A stretch of DNA of 64,000 nt from Chelonoidis abingdonii (GCF_003597395.2 NC_133773.1:145619915-145683914), one strand, 5' to 3'. Positions 22,459 to 34,347 are shown, counted from the stretch's first letter. Numbers and translations: made by a program. Notes: generated from the letters alone by a model not told the origin.

Positions 22459-22817
22459 CATGTTAAAAGCCCTTTTAGCCTGGGTCCAGCACTTCCCTCC
22501 AGTTCAGTCCTTGTTCCTCAGGTGTTTCCAGGAGTCTCTTTGGGGCGGAGAGTCAGGGAAGAACCATGATGATGTCACTCCCCTGCCTTAAATAGCTTTT
22601 GCATATGGCAGGAACCTTTTGTCTCAATGTTTGGTTCCCAGACCAGTCACTGGTAGTCCAAGATGGAGTCCAGCACGAGGTGACCTGGTAGTGTCATAGC
22701 AGCCACGAGTCAGAGGCTGTTTACAGCCTCCTCAGGAACATTTTCTGGTGGGAGATTAGCTGCTTCTAAAGCCTATCCTTTTCTCCTAATGGCCTTTTAA
22801 CCTGGATGGGTCCTTCC

Positions 22818-23140
22818 CAGCCAGCCATCTAGACTGACAGCCTTTCGCTGAGTGGGCCTTCCCCAGGCGTAAACGCTTTCGTAATACAGATAGAGAGTCA
22901 ATATTCCTAACGTCAGATACAAAAATGATCCATGAATACAAATAGGATAATCATATTCAGTAAATCACAACCTTTCCGNCAGCCAGCCATCTAGACTGAC
23001 AGCCTTTCGCTGAGTGGGCCTTCCCCAGGCGTAAACGCTTTCGTAATACAGATAGAGAGTCAATATTCCTAACGTCAGATACAAAAATGATCCATGAATA
23101 CAAATAGGATAATCATATTCAGTAAATCACAACCTTTCCG
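22818..23140. repeat. Exact 161 bp direct duplication around a single N
   Basis: 22818-22978 and 22980-23140 appear identical base for base and are separated by one N at 22979. Perfect identity in a region of old, diverged repeats, with an N exactly between the copies, points to two contig ends that overlap but were not merged. It is not a biological tandem duplication. Confidence 0.9.
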
Positions 23141-23249
23141 ATGACATCTCACATGACCCATCCTGCATGCACTATATTATCTTATGTTATAATCATGTCC
23201 TAATAATATCTCTGTGAAGACTATGGGGTGCGGTGTCACAGTCACCCAG

Positions 23250-23335
23250 CAGGGTGGGGCCAGAGCTGGGACCAGGACCCAGCCCTCCTGAGTCCTAGTG
23301 TTGCATGCTCACCACTGGGCCACACAGCCCCTCCT
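23250..23335 (-). repeat. MIR-like SINE fragment
   Basis: CAGCCCTCCTGAGTCCTAGT and 'caccactgggccacacagccc' are the reverse-oriented 5' part of an amniote MIR-type SINE. It is short and diverged. From 23336 to 24185 I see no gene. Confidence 0.4.
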
Positions 23336-24189
23336 AAGCCAGGGGAGGCCGCCTGCAGGTGGGGTAAAGTGGCAGGCTATTAAAGTCACTGCAGCCCGCC
23401 ACCAGAAGAGACCGAGACACCGTCATATGCACTGAGCTAGTGTGTTGCTTCTGTCATCCCATGGTCCGAGATGAAAAGGGCCTTTAATAGTTGTGTCTAT
23501 TCCAGCTCCTTGCAAGGGCGACTAGGAGACTGTTCCTACAGTCACGCTTTGTCTAGGCTGAATGACTCAAGCTGGGATGAAGCGGGGCAGGTACAATGGC
23601 TTTTCCTTTCCTTAGATTTCTTTGCATAATTCACTGTGTCCCTTTATGAGTTCTGGGTTCAGGCTCTGTTCAGCTCCTGCCACCACCTTCTCTGATCTGA
23701 TTCCCTGCCAGCTTTAGCACTTTTAATTGCATCTCCTTTGATGTCTTCTCTGGCTGCCCTTCGACCCTGCGGGGTGGGGCTGCACTCAGCAGCCGCCACA
23801 GGGGAAGAGGGCCAGACTGTGCAGGGAATGACGGGTAGAGGAGGAAGTGGCAACCCAGTCAGCTGGCTCCTTTTCCCAGTGCTCATAATATTCTCGCTAC
23901 TCCAGGGAGCACCCGCCCAACTGTCCCCACCACAGAGAAGGCCTTGCGGGGGAAAGGGGAGAGAGAGATTTACATCTGCAAGCATCATCCTTCACGGAGC
24001 CCTGAGGTTTGCTGGGGGTGATCACAAGCTGCAGCAAGGGACCTGGCTCATCTGCTTGGTCTGAGTTCTGGGTGACCTGGCCACCCCATGCGACTCCCCT
24101 GCAGATCCAGGAAGCTGATTTCCCCCCACCCCTCTGCATCAGGGTCTCAGTGAGAAAATATTGCCTAGTGGCAACATAGCCTATAAATA

Positions 24190-24550
24190 GGGAGTCAGGT
24201 GGCCTGGTTTGAGGAAGGTGCAAAAAGGAGAGAAAGGACAGATCGGTGGTTACAACACTTGCCTGGGGTGTGGGAGACTCGGCTTCAGTTCCTGCTCAGC
24301 TATAAGCATCCTGTGTGATGACAGGCAAATCACTCCATTTCTCTGTGCCTCGGTTTCCCCCTCTGTACAGTGGTGTTAACAGCTCTGCCCTGATGCACAG
24401 CGGTGGTGGGAGGAGAACTATACTGAGGACAGTGAGGCTTTCAGGTCTTGCGATGATGGGGGGCCAGATATAGACTTTTGCTGGAGAGATGGTGTCTGTT
24501 CCAAGCTCTGCCACCGACTCCTGGGGTGACCACGGGCAAGTCACATAGTG
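24190..24550 (+). repeat. MIR-like SINEs (two pieces)
   Basis: The first piece (about 24240-24430) reads 'gtggttacaacacttgcctggggtg...ctcggcttcagttcctgctc...ggcaaatcactccatttctctgtgcctcggtttcccc', clear MIR-type sense sequence. A second piece (about 24478-24545) repeats GACCACGGGCAAGTCACATA. Both are old. From 24551 to 25327 I see no gene. Confidence 0.65.
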
Positions 24551-25327
24551 ACCTTTTCAAACCTCGAGCCCTGAATTCAGGCCTCAGTAGTGCAGCCCTC
24601 CATGCCCACCAACCTCAAATATTTAATGAGCTAACTCACCCCATAGGGAAACTGAGACCTGGGAGGGTTAAGGCCCTAGTGTTCAGCACCTAAACCCAAA
24701 TAAAAGGGGGCAGATTTGCAGTGCTGTTCAAGGGAAGTCTCAGCGCCACAGGCTAGCCACCCCACCCCACGGGTGCCCCGGCCCTGGCCCAGGTGAGGTG
24801 TGAAACCCCCAGCACCCCTAGACAGGCCCGGCACCATGGAACGGGGCAGCTGAGCTCTCTGAGATCGGAGTGGATTGAATAGGAATACGGCATCAATATT
24901 GCGAGTGAGAGAGGCCCCAAACAGTTGGGTCCCTGGGGCCCGTCCAGAGCAGATTTTAATTTCCTCTTTCATGCCAATCCCCAGCCTCCTGCTCTGCCCT
25001 GTCTTTAGGGGAGCCTCATGCAATGCAGAGAGGCTCGTTTGCATGAACCACCTTGGAATGAATTGGCCATTTGCAGTGAATACATCATCTGGCTTCCAAG
25101 GTAGCACCTGAGCCAGAGATGAAATTCAATCTCTGCTGATAATGAATCGCAGCCCATGGGGATACAGAGCCAGCCAGCAGGGCTTCCTCAGGAGCAACTT
25201 CACTGGCCTGTGTTCACAACTCAGGGACGCAGGCGCTGCCCATGCCAGTAACTAGATCCAAAACCCGCGTGGGGACAGCATACAATCCACGTGTCATTAG
25301 AACAACTTTCGCAGAGCAGAAAGCTTG

Positions 25328-25427
25328 NNNNNNNNNNNNNNNNNNNNNNNNNNNNNNNNNNNNNNNNNNNNNNNNNNNNNNNNNNNNNNNNNNNNNNNNN
25401 NNNNNNNNNNNNNNNNNNNNNNNNNNN
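25328..25427. other. Assembly gap, 100 N
   Basis: Exactly 100 N, a conventional placeholder for a gap of unknown size. Open frames spanning it are meaningless. Confidence 0.99.
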
Positions 25428-25499
25428 ACTTGATAGAGATCTTGTAGGTGTTTTTCTCTGTCTGAGAGATTGGAGCAAATGCGGTTGTATCTTAGAGCT

Positions 25500-25602
25500 T
25501 GACATCTTACACGACAACCTTGGTGCAATATTTGCTGCAAATATATAACAGGGGTTGCAACAATGATCTATACGGTCACAGGTTACGTCAGTAACTTCAC
25601 AC
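25500..25602 (+). mobile_element. Family B-type LTR 3' end
   Basis: The string 'acgacaaccttgg.gcaatatttgctgcaaatatataacag.ggttg.aacaatgatctat' is shared with 31094-31186. It ends AACTTCACA. The rest of the element is hidden in or beyond the gap to the left. Confidence 0.7.
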
Positions 25603-25609
25603 AGGCCCA

Positions 25610-28600
25610 TCTGACTCAGCCTCGGGCTCTGGTGTTCAAAGACCCCGGGACTCCTCCTGCATGGATGTTCTGGGAAGCTCCGAGGCCTTTTGCCCAGAGG
25701 AGATGTCCCACTGCATGGCTGTCAGGGATGAGGAGGTTTCACTCACTCTGGAGGACAGCAATGGGCCATAAGAGACTGTAGGAAGAAGAGAGGTGGAGTG
25801 ACTGACCTTTGGACTTCATTATGGATGTCTGAGGGAGGATGGCTGAACTCTGAGAGGCTGGGCAGCACTCTGCAATGGGCAGCTGAGGTTTCATGCCCTC
25901 ACACGTGTGACCCAGACATTTGTGTCATGAGATGACTGGCACTTTAATGCATCGGTTCACACCAGCATGGGAGGCGGGGCACTTCCCGGTGAGATGCACC
26001 ATTTATCCCCCTGGAGGCCCTGCAGCCGGTTGACCGTTCTTGGTGGAGCTGTCCCAAGGAAAGCCCAGGCCTATCCAGAGTCCCCTGGCTTGCTGCAGGT
26101 GCTCCCTCTTCTGTAGGAGACGGGCACGCTGCCTTCACAGCTCTCACAGGCCAGGCCAGCAAAGCCACGCCCGGGGACTGCATACTGGACTCCTGCACAT
26201 TCTGACACAGTTCCCTTAAGAGGCTTCAGGGTCCCTCACCATGGCAGGATCAGGGGACATCACCCTTGTGTCCTCCCCTAACCACCCTGCAGGCCACTGC
26301 CGCTGCCATTAGTGCTGGACCATGCCTGTGGGTTACTGACCTCCCTGGATGTGGAGGGTGAGGGGATTGTCCAGTTGCTTGGCAAGCCTGAAACTGTGGG
26401 GCCTGCAAGGAAAGGCAGACCTGCCTTAGAGCGCTTGCCATTCTCAATACTTCAGTCAGGAGCTGGGCCCCGCTGCACAGAACAAACCCCTGGGCCCTGC
26501 CCTGGGGCATTCCCCAGCCAGGAGGACAAGCAGCAGAGGGGAGGGCATTCAGGTTTTGTCCTCACATGGAGTGATTCCCATTCTGCTTTGTATTACCACC
26601 TTACCTTGCTGCGGAATAACTCTCATGCGTGGACATGCCCTTACACAGCCCTCGTCTCCACAGGACCCAAATGCCTTCCAGACTAAAGGCTTTAGTCCCA
26701 CAGCAGTGAGGTGAGGGGAGATGATCCCCATTTTACAGACAGAAAAACTGAGGCTCGGTGACTGGCCCAGGGTCGCAGTGGCAGAGCTGAGAATTGAGCC
26801 CTGACCTCCTGAGTCCCGGGCCTCTAACCCACAGCTCCTCCTCCTCCTAAACCCACACACATTTGTCTGCCAGTCCCATGGTTCTTTCTTCTCGTGGGCC
26901 TCTGGGGTGCCCTCCTACAACTGGCCCCAGCAAACGCCACCAGCCTAAGGGGCACAGACACACCCGGGGGCCTGGCATGGAAGGCACCAAGAAAACAATG
27001 AAAAAGGGGGTGGGGGACCTCCCTGCCTTTGTTCAAAGCTCTCACGCACAGCATGGAAGCCTGGCTCCACTGAAGCTGTTGGCAAAACTCCCATTGACTT
27101 CACCAGGGCCAGGATCTTGCTCCTGCCTCATGGCCCACGGGCTGCTGTGAAGCTCAATCAGCCTGTCTTGGAAGTGACTTCTTGGCCCACTGAGGCCCGA
27201 CGCTGCATTTCCTTCTGCTGCTGATGCCCTGCAGCCAACAGCTCCTCCTTCCTCCTGGGCACCAGAGTTGCAGGCTCTCTCCCTCCCCATGGGGCTGCCA
27301 GGACTTCCCCAGCCTGCACTGCAGCTGCTCACAGGCCCCTCGGCTGCTGACTGCCTCCATCAGCAGCGCAGAGGCCAGCAGGGGCCTGTCCGCTGCCAGC
27401 TGGCCTGGTGCTAGCAGCAGCCGGCACTGTGGGTGGTAGAGGTGGGATGCCAGCCATGCACGTATTCCAACCTCTCTTGCTCCCACGTGGAGCTGAGCCG
27501 TGTGGGCGACCGAACAAGCCGGGTGAGGTGCCAGCTTCATTGAGTCACTTGCTATCTGCCTCAACTGGAAATGTGGCATTGAGTAGAAAACGTGTCCTGA
27601 GCCAGGCTCCGGCTCCGGCTCTAGTCAGGGAGAAAAGCATCCTCCAGAATCTCTCCCCTAGCCCTCCCTCTCAGTCTCCTCCCAGCTCTCTTCAAACCTG
27701 GCATCTCTTTCCCCCTTCAACTCTCCTGCATTCAGAGAGCCAGATCCATGGGCCGCACCCCTCCCAAGCTCCAGCCTACCTGTGAAGTGCATGGATGGTG
27801 GGGTAGGTTGAGCTGCCGCCTTGCAGTGAACCCCATATTGCAACACAGGACAGGGGTTCACAGCTTCTATGGGCCACTGTCACATATCGGACCCCCCAAA
27901 AGCCAAGCGAGGCTCCTCTTATGCAATGGCCACACATAGGCCCATGGTCAGAAGCCACATCTCTTCCAAGGACTCTCAGGCTGAGCCCACACCCACAGGA
28001 GCCCATCCCAGCCTCCATCAGCATGTGGCAGCACAGAGGACTGTGTAGAGTGAGAGGCAGTGTGCTCTGCTGATTGGAAGCCTGAAGTAGCTACCCAGGC
28101 TCTGATGGGCAACCGAACCACTGGCTTGCCCTGCCTGTCACCGTAATCGGACAGATTGCTTGTGCCCCTGCCAATACAGGTGCCGGGTGCATTACAAGCC
28201 AAAACCTGGCTGAGAAGCAGATGCTGCATCTCCGCTGAGAGATCCTTGTGGGAGGAATAAATCAGGATCCTCATGCAGTCACGAGCGCTCCACACTGCTT
28301 CCTCGCAATGTCCAGAGGCCTCAGATGTGTCTGTTGGGATCGCGGGGGTGCAGCTCCTCCCATCCGCTGACCTGCCTTCAGCTCCAGCCGCGAGCCTCCC
28401 AATGGACATGACAATCTCAGCCTGGCCCTTAAGAAACAGGCATCAAACGAGGGCATCCATCACCGGGCTGAGCTTAGAGCCGCATCAGCGCAGTTCAAAA
28501 ATAGAACAGCTGAGCGGGGGGAGGGCCTGTTCCATTTGATATTTAGAGTGACATTTATTTTCCTTCATCATACGGAAGAGGGTGTTTCTTCCTTGCTGAG
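25610..28600. other. Low-feature interval with one MIR-like fragment
   Basis: No gene recognised. About 26705-26830 is a reverse-oriented MIR-like fragment (CCCATTTTACAGACAGAAAA, then ACTGGCCCAGGGTCGCAGTGG). A short (GGCTCC)n-like run lies at 27606-27622. Open frames here carry no family signature. Confidence 0.45.
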
Positions 28601-28620
28601 GTTTTACTTCTGACAGCAGA

Positions 28621-28905
28621 ACACGGACACACACACACAGCCAGACACACACACACATGCACACACACAGCCAGACGCACACAACCACACACACACAGCC
28701 AGACACACGCACACAACCACAACTACATACACACACACACACACACACAGCCAGACACACACACACACACACACACAGCCAGACACACAGCCAGACACAC
28801 ACACATGCACACACACAGCCAGCCAGTCAGCCAGCCCCCATCCCCCCCACACACAGAGAGAGCCAGACACTCCCCCACCACCCACACACACATACAGACA
28901 TCTAA
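28621..28905. repeat. Interrupted (CA)n microsatellite with AGCCAG spacers
   Basis: CA dinucleotide runs are broken repeatedly by AGCCAGA, AACCACA and ATGCA units, so CACAGCCAGACACACACA recurs many times. The block is 285 bp. Open frames on both strands (Cys/Val or Thr/His-rich) are products of the repeat. Confidence 0.97.
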
Positions 28906-29271
28906 GCTCTGCTGCTGTACATCCAGAGTAGCTCCCCTGGAAATACCCCACATTCACACTGCTGTAACCCAGATCGGATGCAGGCCTTGTGACTGCAGCA
29001 TTAGCTCCCATGTGGTCCAGGCTAAACGGTCCATAAACGTATCCAGAGAACCCTGTGCATTAACCCTCCCTTCAGTGACCCCCAGGTCTGTTTTCAGGGA
29101 AGAGCATTGTTACTGTTTCCCACATCAGTTAATAAAGGCCAGAAGGTGTTTGGACACCACCATCAACCATGGGGCTAGACTGGAGCATGAAGGAGCCGAT
29201 TCCATGCTGGGAATGACTCTCCGATGAATTCCCAAGCACCAATTCAAACTTCACTCCCACCTCCTGTGCAG

Positions 29272-29385
29272 AGGAAATACCCCCTCCCTACTCCTACTAG
29301 ATATTCCTCTGCTTCTACACCCAGGAATCACATTAGCCCGTTTAGCCAGGGCATCACACCGGGAATCCCTGTTCAACTTGCACCC
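29272..29385 (-). mobile_element. CR1 LINE ORF fragment
   Basis: The minus strand encodes SRCDALAKRANVIPGCRSRG, the conserved CR1 ORF2 stretch also seen at 14924-15223 and about 6520-6572. It is short and truncated on both sides. From 29386 to 30540 I see no gene, and about 29810-29935 contains weak MITE-like 'tgtagacattccccag' and 'acatctacactgc' strings. Confidence 0.7.
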
Positions 29386-30539
29386 ATGGACATGGTCCGG
29401 CATCCTTGGAAGGAAGGCACCTTTCACAGCTGCACCTTGGACCCCTTCTCTCTGCAGGCCGGGCCTCCACCTGCCCCAGGGTGGAGTCCTGCCCTTCTCC
29501 CACTCTGAGGCCGGGTCCCTGGGCTCTGACCCTGTGTGCCCCTGTGGCTGCCCAGCAGGCCCCATGGGCTGCAGCCCTGGGAGTCTGCCCTTCGGAGCTG
29601 CCACCAGCAAGGACTATGGAGACCCAACAGCCTCTTCCCTGCCAAGTGCTGCTGAATGGCAGCAGTGAGGACACGGCCTAGCAGAACCAGCGCACAGGGA
29701 TGTAACCCAGGGAAAGGCCGGCCCACATCTCTGTCACCAACAGGCAGGGGGGGACTAGCTGACACTGCACTACAAACCCCCCAGCAGCGAGTCTCAGAGT
29801 TGGGCTCGTGGGGTTCACACTACAGGGCCCAAAACAGCCATGTAGACATTCCCCAGCAAGGGGGTGGGTCTCACAGCCCGAGCTGCAGCCCAAGTTGAAA
29901 CATCTACACTGCTGTCTCCAGCCAGTCCCATCTGCCAAGCCCCAGTCTGTCGAGCCAGGCTCTGAGACTCGCTGCGCAAGGTTTGGGGAGTTTCTAATGC
30001 AACACAGACAAATCCATTGAGACTCCTGAGCTCAGCCCGGGCCCAGGGAAAACCTCAACATGAATGACACCAGCATGGTCCGTACGTCCTGGTTAACTGG
30101 ACCACCTGGAGCTACGGGTCCCTCTCCTGCATAGGGGCAAGTGAGCCCTGCTTGATTGACCTCCCTACAGCAAACCACATAAGACCAGCTGGACAAATGG
30201 ACATACAAGATTCACAGAATATTACAGGCAGCCTCGTGTCCTTCACAGCTGTGACATTCCTGAGGTGCAAGGCTGGGAGCTGGGGAGATTTGGCACTGGT
30301 GCCTTTCTCTGTGTGATTCATGAGTGGCTCTGGGAGCATTCATGCAACCCAGCTGGGTGTGGGGCTCCACCTGCTGAGTTGTGCTGAGTAATAACAGGGC
30401 CTGGAGGGGTTTGTTGCTTGTCACTTGCAAGGCATTGTGAGGGACAGTCCAGGCTGGAGAGAGTTCAGGGGGGCACAGCAGTGCCACAGTCCCAGGCTGC
30501 ACCCAAGGGATCTCGTCACAATAGCATCTTTCACAGAAG

Positions 30540-30811
30540 TAGGTTTATAGCTGAGCAGTTATTAATGTTAGTAGCAATATAGTGGGGGTCAAAAAAGAAC
30601 TAGAAAAGTTCGTGGAGGAAAGGTCCACAACTGGCTGGTAGCTAAGATGGTCAGGAACACTACTCCATGCTCTGGGTGTCCCTAGCCTCTGACTGCCAGA
30701 AGCTGGGAGTGAGTGACAGAGGGACGGATTATTGGATAATTGCCCTGTTCTGTTCATCCCCTCTGAAGCACCTGGCATTGGCCGCTGTGGGAAGACAGGA
30801 TATTGGGCTGT
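30540..30811 (+). mobile_element. LINE (CR1-type) 3' end
   Basis: 'ataattgccctgttctgttcatcccctctgaagcacctggcattggcc' and AGACAGGATATTGGGCTG are the sense version of the LINE 3' end found in antisense at 32225-32625. The terminal repeat is missing because a hAT fragment starts at 30812. Confidence 0.72.
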
Positions 30812-30955
30812 CAGCAGTTCTCAAACTGTGGGTTGGAATCCCAAAATGAGTCACAACCTTGTTTTAATGAGGTCTCCAAGGCTCAGTTGTATAGCTGATG
30901 GTCCTTAATGGGCCATCAAGCAGGCTAGGCAGAGCTGACACCAACTTGTCTCAGG
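30812..30955 (+). mobile_element. hAT MITE left-end fragment
   Basis: CAGCAGTTCTCAAACTGTGG matches the left terminus of the complete hAT MITE at 60591 (CAGGGGTTCTCAAACTGGGG). The right end is not found. LTR sequence follows. Confidence 0.55.
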
Positions 30956-30984
30956 TGTCACCCAGAAGAACAGCACAAGTTTGA

Positions 30985-31186
30985 AATACAGACAATATAG
31001 AGCCAATATTCATAACTTCAACTACAAAAATGATACACACATACAGCTAACATAATTATAACCAGCAAATCATAATCTCTTCATAGACAACTCACACGAC
31101 AACCTTGGTACAATATTTGCTGCAAATATATAACAGTGGTTGTAACAATGATCTACATGGTCACAGTTTATGTCAATAACGTCACA
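30985..31186 (+). mobile_element. Family B-type LTR 3' end
   Basis: It matches 16345-16531 and 22890-23240 in 'ttgaaatacagac', 'gccaatattcataac' and 'acaaaaatgata', and matches 25500-25602 in its last 95 bp. It ends AACGTCACA. The 5' part is absent. Confidence 0.68.
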
Positions 31187-31194
31187 CTGGGAAG

Positions 31195-31545
31195 AAAATA
31201 CCAGGTTAAAAAAGGCCCTTTAATCTCCCCGGGAAAGGCAGAACAAGAACCAATGATTGGATGCTGAAGCCAAACAAATTCAAATTAGAAATATAGCAGA
31301 AATTGTTACCAGGTAGGGTGAGTGACCCTTGGAACAAACTCCCGAGGGAATGGTGGATTCAACAGCTTCCTGCTGCCTTCAGCTCCAGACATGATGTCTT
31401 TCTGGAAGATGCTTTAGCCAAGCAGAATGTACTGGGCTCACGGGGAAGCTGGATGAATTTTAATGGCCTGTGCTAGACAGGAGGTTGGACTAGATAGCCT
31501 AAGGGTCAGTTCTGTCCTTAAATGCCATGAATCTATTAAAAAAGT
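31195..31545 (+). mobile_element. CR1 LINE 3' end
   Basis: 'gggaaaggcagaacaagaaccaatgattggatgctgaag', 'ggaacaaactcccgagggaatggtgg' and GGAGGTTGGACTAGATAGCC are the CR1 C-terminal coding region and 3' UTR, diverged. Two related segments are visible at 39895-40405 and in reverse at 5944-6572. Confidence 0.82.
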
Positions 31546-31562
31546 CCAACATCCCCCTAATG

Positions 31563-31844
31563 CAATGGTTCCCAAACTTTTCGTCTGGCGACAGACGAAG
31601 GACCACTGCGGTGGTGGACCACCCACCGAAATGCCATCGAATTTCTGTGGCATTTTGGCGGTGACGCCTCTTGATGACGTCGCTTGTCAATAACAAGCAG
31701 CGTCATCGAGAGGTGTCCCCACCGAAATGCCGCTGAAATTCAGCGACATTTCAGCAGGTGCTCCACTGGAGGTCAGGATGCGGATGCATTTAGCTGCCCC
31801 TGCGGGCGCCATGGCACCCACAGGCACCAGGTTGGGGACCTCTG
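31563..31844. mobile_element. hAT MITE, TSD CCCTAATG/TCCTAATG
   Basis: The ends CAATGGTTCCCAAAC and TTGGGGACCTCTG form degenerate hAT inverted repeats. The flanks 31555-31562 and 31845-31852 match at 7 of 8. The interior holds a long hairpin around 31664-31714, with arms GCCTCTTGATGACGTCGCTT and its near-complement. It is 282 bp with no ORF. Confidence 0.82.
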
Positions 31845-32224
31845 TCCTAATGCTACCTTGCAGCATCACATCAGCAATGGGGGTGAGCCACACAGACAGG
31901 CAGATCAAGGTGGGAACAGACGCTACATCTGTCTTTACCCAGAGAAGCTGTGAACTGATGGCATCAGCTTCCATTGGAGAGCCACCTGCTTCCCATGAGC
32001 AGGGAGCTGAATGCGGAACTATAGCAGCGGCAGATGGTTCAGCCAGACAAAAGGCCTCAGCATCTGACACGCCGGGGAAGGAAGCTGGAACGACAGCTTG
32101 CCAATGAAGCAGCAAAGCTGTCGGTGTTCAAACTGCTTCAACATAAGCCCAGGAGCTGTTTATTCCAGGCAATCCGGCTTTGTGCAAGCCTGGATGTCCA
32201 TTAACGGGATGGTGCCAACTGCAT

Positions 32225-32625
32225 GAACATAAGAACGTAACATAAGAACATAAGAACGGCCGTGCCAGGTCAGACCAAAGGTCCATCTAAGCCAGGGTCC
32301 TGTCTGCTGACAGTGGCCAATGCCAGGTGCCCCAGGGGGACTGAACCTAACAGGCAATGATCAAGTGATGTCTCTCCTGCCATCCATCTCCATCTTCTGA
32401 CAAACAGAGGCTAGGGGCACCATTCCTTACCCATCCTGACTAATAGCCATTAATGGACTTAACCTCCATGAATTTATCCAGTTCCCTTTTAAACGTTGTT
32501 ATAGTCCCAGCCTTCACAACCTCCTCAGGTAAGGAGTTCCACAAATTGACTGTGCGCTGGGTGAAGAAGAACTTCCTTTGATTTGTTTTAAACCTGCTGC
32601 CTATTACCCCTCCCTCTGAAGCAGC
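32225..32625 (-). mobile_element. CR1-type LINE 3' end with octamer tail repeats
   Basis: The left edge has three to four copies of GAACATAA(G), the reverse of a LINE 3' terminal microsatellite. It is followed by CCAGGTCAGACCAAAGGTCC, 'gacagtggccaatgccaggtgcc' and 'ggagttccacaaattgactgtgcg', a very common turtle LINE 3' region. From 32626 to 33290 I see no gene or repeat that I recognise. Confidence 0.82.
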
Positions 32626-33294
32626 CTGCGTTCCAAATACAATTTGTATCCAATTTTCACTCTTGTTTAGATGCAGATCTGAGCACAGATAGTCCGGCCT
32701 GCGCCTAGCCCAGGCTGGCCTAAGGATCGCCAGAGGCAGCCAGCCTTGTCATCTTTTCAGCAGGGGCAGACCAGTGTCAATACATTCCCATGATGCTCCA
32801 CATCTCACACTGGCTGCCAGACCAGGGTCCAATTCCTGGCCCTAGCACAAGCCAGGGACCCGTTATTTCAGAGACCCCCTGCTTCCTACACCTTGTCACG
32901 CCAGCGAGATTCCATGGGGTGACTGCTGGAGCGCTGGCTGTGATCATGATGAGCGTTGGGGGGCGGGAATTCTTAGAGGAGGCTCACAGCCATGGGACTC
33001 ATTTCCGCCAAGAAACAGACCGGCTTGGACTGCTGCCACATCTCACGCACTTTTAAAACCACCTAATCCGCAAAGGCACCAAGAAAACTGACAGCAAAAA
33101 GGCTCCCAGATGAGACATCACAGCAGTAATGTCCAGTTGAACTCAGGAACAGATTCCAGGTGCTACAAGACTGGGTCTACCACAGGCAGTCAACACTGAC
33201 TTGACATGGTCCTGCCTGATGGTACTGTGACATGACCAGCTCATGCCAGGGCCCCTAGATCTCAACTGGACACTGTCAAATACGTAGCTGGGAA

Positions 33295-33535
33295 CAGGGC
33301 TGGCTCCAGGGTTTTTGCCGCCCCAAGCCACAAAAAAAAATAGACGCGATCACGATTGGCAGCAGCTCCACCGCGACGCTTTCTTTTTCAGCAGCAATTT
33401 GGCAGCAGGTCCTTCCCTCCAAGAGGGATTGAGGGACCAGCCGCCAAATTGCTGCCGAAGAGCCCGATGTGTTGCCCCTTCCCCTTCGCTGCCCCAAGCA
33501 CCTGCTTGCTGGGCTGGTGACTGGAGCTGGCCCTG
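33295..33535. mobile_element. hAT MITE, perfect TSD GCTGGGAA
   Basis: The ends CAGGGCTGGCTCCAGG and CTGGAGCTGGCCCTG are inverted repeats. GCTGGGAA occurs immediately on both sides (33287-33294 and 33536-33543), a perfect 8 bp hAT target duplication. The 241 bp interior contains CAGCAGCAATTTGGCAGCAG and its inverted partner CCGCCAAATTGCTGCCGAAG and no coding sequence. Confidence 0.93.
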
Positions 33536-34117
33536 GCTGGGAACTAGTCTGGCTCAGCTGTATGTTAGTTTTGTTCAGATAGGTATTGGAATGATAAGAA
33601 TATGTTTGGTGTTCAGACTTTATGGACTGCTTGTAAGTTGCTGCTTGTGTTAATCTCATTTACAATACCCGTATCCCTTGTGGCAAGGTGACATTTAAAT
33701 GTTTGCTCTGTAACTGCAAATCACCAGACGGGAGAGGAGCATTAACAAGCATGAAATACAAGAGGCCAACAGCAGGTGTTGTCTCCTGTCCCTCAAAGGA
33801 GGCTGATTAATGCCAGACGAGCTATTGTGGAACATCAGGGGATAAAAGACTTTGTTGTTTTCTCTCCACCCCACAGAAAGGAGCTGTGCAAGTGAATTCC
33901 TCCCAACAGCTGAATTTGTAGCTTGAAGCAGGATGAGTGAAGGAATAAAAAGCACTGACAAGGAGGAATGGTATCTTTCTTGCTGCTTGGCCTCTGAGGG
34001 GCAAGGATTACTAAGCATAAGCAAAAGATCCCCAGTGCTTGGCCTGGGTTAGCCCTAAAGGACACACAGCGCTTGCTTATTACAGAAACTTCTATGACTT
34101 CTTGAAACTTAAGACTG

Positions 34118-34182
34118 TAACTTGTGTGTGTGTGTGTGCGTGTGTGTGTGCGTGTGTGCATGTGCGTGTGCGTGCACACATG
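34118..34182. repeat. (GT)n microsatellite
   Basis: Runs of TG/TGCG alternate over about 65 bp (TGTGTGTGTGTGTGCGTGTG and variants). Confidence 0.95.
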
Positions 34183-34347
34183 CGTTTACCTGCTTTAACC
34201 TTGTATGTAACTCTTATTTCCTTTCCCTGGTTAATTAATCTTCAGACAGTTTATCGTAGGATTGGCTACAGGCGTTGTCAGATCTAAGGTGCAACTGATC
34301 TGGGGTAAGTGAGGTCCTTTGGGCCTGGGAGTAACCTGAATATTGTT

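Larger units (their letters stand above)
22026..23240 (+). mobile_element. LTR, family B, carrying a nested CR1 tail
   Basis: It matches 15331-16531 in 'ctgggtccagcacttccc.ccagttcagtc', GATGATGTCACT..CCC, 'catatggc.ggaacc' and the 3' string 'aaatgat.catg.atacaaataggataatcatattcag'. It ends GGTGTCACA at 23240. The 5' part is lost or merged with the preceding LTR. A CR1 3' end sits inside at about 22262-22458. The copy is lengthened artificially by an assembly duplication (22818-23140). Confidence 0.72.

Noticed and set aside
22818..23140. A recent biological tandem duplication
   Set aside because: The single N exactly at the junction and perfect identity fit an assembly overlap much better.
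28621..28905. CRISPR-like repeat/spacer array
   Set aside because: The units are dinucleotide runs without fixed-length unique spacers, and this is a vertebrate genome.
28485..29011. Cys/Val-rich ORFs of 109-135 codons
   Set aside because: They are translations of the CA/GT repeat.
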